NCBI GenBank assembly: GCA_030146905.1
Contig: JASLAV010001114.1
Location: forward strand, 1-6,126
From: Lentzea sp.
GTDB taxonomy: Bacteria > Actinomycetota > Actinomycetes > Mycobacteriales > Pseudonocardiaceae
Direction: 5' to 3'
Length of the DNA stretch: 6,126 nucleotides
Shown here: in pieces, positions 5,682 to 6,126 of the stretch
How positions within the stretch are numbered: position 1 is the stretch's first letter
How the letters are laid out: each line of letters starts with the position of its first letter
Translations under genes and position numbers: made by a program
The notes under the pieces: generated by a model
Database searches by the model: none
Seen by the model: only the letters and a program-made list of their open reading frames with translations
Told to the model about the DNA's origin: nothing

Positions 5682-5704
5682 GTCAGCACAGGAAGTTGTT
5701 ACAC

Positions 5705-5737
5705 AAGGGAAGGTACATCGGACGATGTGCCACCCTT
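5705..5737. repeat. Long imperfect inverted repeat upstream of the XRE gene
   Basis: The outer arm AAGGG (5705-5709) faces CCCTT (5733-5737). The inner arm GGTACATCG (5712-5720) faces CGATGTGCC (5723-5731) with one wobble pair, and the turn is only GA. Together these give 14 pairs with a small internal loop. The central ACATCG-GA-CGATGT is a perfect dyad of protein-binding-site size. No U-tract follows on either strand, so an operator or RNA structure is more likely than a terminator. Confidence 0.45.
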
Positions 5738-5897
5738 CCGCGTGACATCGCCACCCGCCGCACCAGCGGCCTTGCGTGCAGCCCAGCCAATGCGATGACG
5801 CTGAGTAGCCAAAATCGTCAGAGAGACTCCATCCGAGTGTTATCGAAAGCGGGAAGAGCACGCGTCGGCGTGACCGTCCACACGGGATTCGGATCGC

Positions 5898-5945
5898 TCA
5901 CGTGCCGATATCCAGGCAAGATCGAAGTACGCGGGTCATAATCAC
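5898..5945 (-). CDS. Possible 15-codon leader ORF
   Basis: On the - strand GGGAGGTGA (5960-5952), a near-perfect anti-16S match, is followed after CTCCGC by GTG (5945) and a 15-codon frame reading (V/M)IMTRVLRSCLDIGT, ending at TGA 5900-5898. It would lie far upstream in an XRE leader transcript. It shows no run of one regulatory amino acid. The strong ribosome binding site may be a side effect of the palindrome it sits in, so this is a weak call. Confidence 0.15.
   Translation of the reverse strand: MIMTRVLRSCLDIGT
5920..5932. repeat. 13-bp repeat GATCGAAGTACGC, copy 2
   Basis: Identical to 4627-4639 and in the same orientation. This copy lies in the divergent region about 290 bp ahead of the XRE start and about 90 bp ahead of the membrane-protein start. 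AATCACG (5940-5946) follows closely. Candidate operator. Confidence 0.5.
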
Positions 5946-5953
5946 GCGGAGTC

Positions 5954-5971
5954 ACCTCCCTCAGGGGAGGT
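5954..5971. repeat. Palindrome ACCTCCC-TCAG-GGGAGGT
   Basis: Perfect 7-bp arms (5954-5960 and 5965-5971) around a 4-nt centre. Each arm is a ribosome-binding-like sequence on one strand (GGGAGGT on +, GGGAGGTGA on -). No T-tract follows. It could be an operator, or a hairpin that hides ribosome binding sites; it has no assigned role. Confidence 0.4.
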
Positions 5972-6008
5972 CTGATTCCCGGCACCTTTCCCACCGGACC
6001 AGCCGGGC

Positions 6009-6014
6009 TAGGGT
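6009..6014 (+). promoter_or_regulatory. Candidate -10 box TAGGGT for a leaderless transcript
   Basis: TAGGGT fits TANNNT and ends five bases before GTG 6020, so transcription would start at or next to the start codon. Leaderless mRNAs of this layout are common in actinobacteria. No good -35 is seen. The same bases could serve as a weak ribosome binding site (AGGG). Confidence 0.35.
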
Positions 6015-6019
6015 GTCTC

Positions 6020-6126
6020 GTGGACAAGACTCGGTTGGGCACCATCGTCGTGGTCGTCGTGCTGGTGGTGCAGACGCTGGCCACCCTCCTGTGGAGCGCC
6101 GACGCGACGCTGACCGGCATCGCCCT
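6020..6126 (+). CDS. Membrane or secreted protein, N-terminal fragment
   Basis: The first 35 codons of a gene that runs off the window, starting (V/M)DKTRLGTIVVVVVLVVQT and continuing LATLLWSADATLTGIA. Two early positive charges (K3, R5) come before a hydrophobic segment at about residues 8-24, which is an N-terminal membrane anchor or a signal peptide. The family cannot be recognised from so little. GTG 6020 is chosen because the frame has the membrane-segment pattern and other starts nearby give Arg-rich nonsense; TTG 6035 is an in-frame alternative. It is divergent from the XRE gene and need not belong to the immune-type locus. Confidence 0.55.
   Translation, partial: MDKTRLGTIVVVVVLVVQTLATLLWSADATLTGIA

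Larger units (their letters stand above)
5629..6019. other. Gene-less stretch between divergent XRE and membrane-protein genes
   Basis: This 391-bp region must carry the promoters of two divergent genes. It holds a direct repeat (5659-5681), a long imperfect hairpin (5705-5737), the second copy of the 13-bp repeat (5920-5932), one AATCACG site (5940-5946), a palindrome containing ribosome-binding-like sequences on both strands (5954-5971) and a TAGGGT box (6009-6014). The - strand has a frame of about 55 codons ending at 5818 with no family signature and GC3 no higher than the background; it is not called as a gene. Confidence 0.6.

Noticed and set aside
5818..6120. 100-codon - strand frame, or its 55-codon tail, as a small gene or peptide precursor
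   Set aside because: It overlaps the start of the membrane-protein gene, has no family signature or Cys core, and its GC3 does not exceed background.

Overview
The window is high-GC DNA with the gene content of a filamentous actinomycete. The markers are a LacI-type regulator tail, an XRE/DUF5753 regulator with a DUF397 partner (a pairing almost confined to actinomycetes), an NB-ARC-TPR protein, GGAGG-type ribosome binding sites and GTG starts. A Pseudonocardiales-type genome is a reasonable guess, but nothing here fixes the genus.

Left edge (1-390): the last 45 codons of a LacI-family regulator (+), a cluster of overlapping inverted repeats, a complete tRNA-Arg(UCU) with encoded CCA, and a clean intrinsic terminator. 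Centre (460-4544): a SEFIR/TIR-like protein with a long helical repeat region (+, 523-2178) converges on a 705-residue STAND/NB-ARC-TPR protein (-, 2175-4292). The two genes share a palindromic TTAA that supplies the stop codon of both. Upstream of the NB-ARC gene on the same strand, 24 nt away, is a small DUF397 protein (4317-4544). After a 211-bp gap comes an XRE-HTH/DUF5753 regulator (4756-5628). Right edge: a 391-bp gene-less stretch with several repeats, then the first 35 codons of a membrane or secreted protein on + (GTG 6020).

The main observation is that this looks like a compact immune-type locus. The NB-ARC protein carries at its N-terminus a short RHIM-like/BASS-type amyloid signalling motif (SVVQVGTVLG, with a V-Q-V-G core). 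In other bacterial NLR-like proteins such motifs recruit a cell-death effector bearing a matching motif; no matching effector lies in the window. The convergent SEFIR-TPR protein is a candidate NAD-consuming effector that keeps a WE motif in the expected place. The NB-ARC gene sits directly behind the DUF397 gene, so an XRE/DUF397 module may control it.

Two sequence motifs recur in the non-coding DNA around the XRE and DUF397 genes: GATCGAAGTACGC (exact, twice) and AATCACG (three times). They are candidate operators. All functional links between the genes are inference from order, spacing and motifs.
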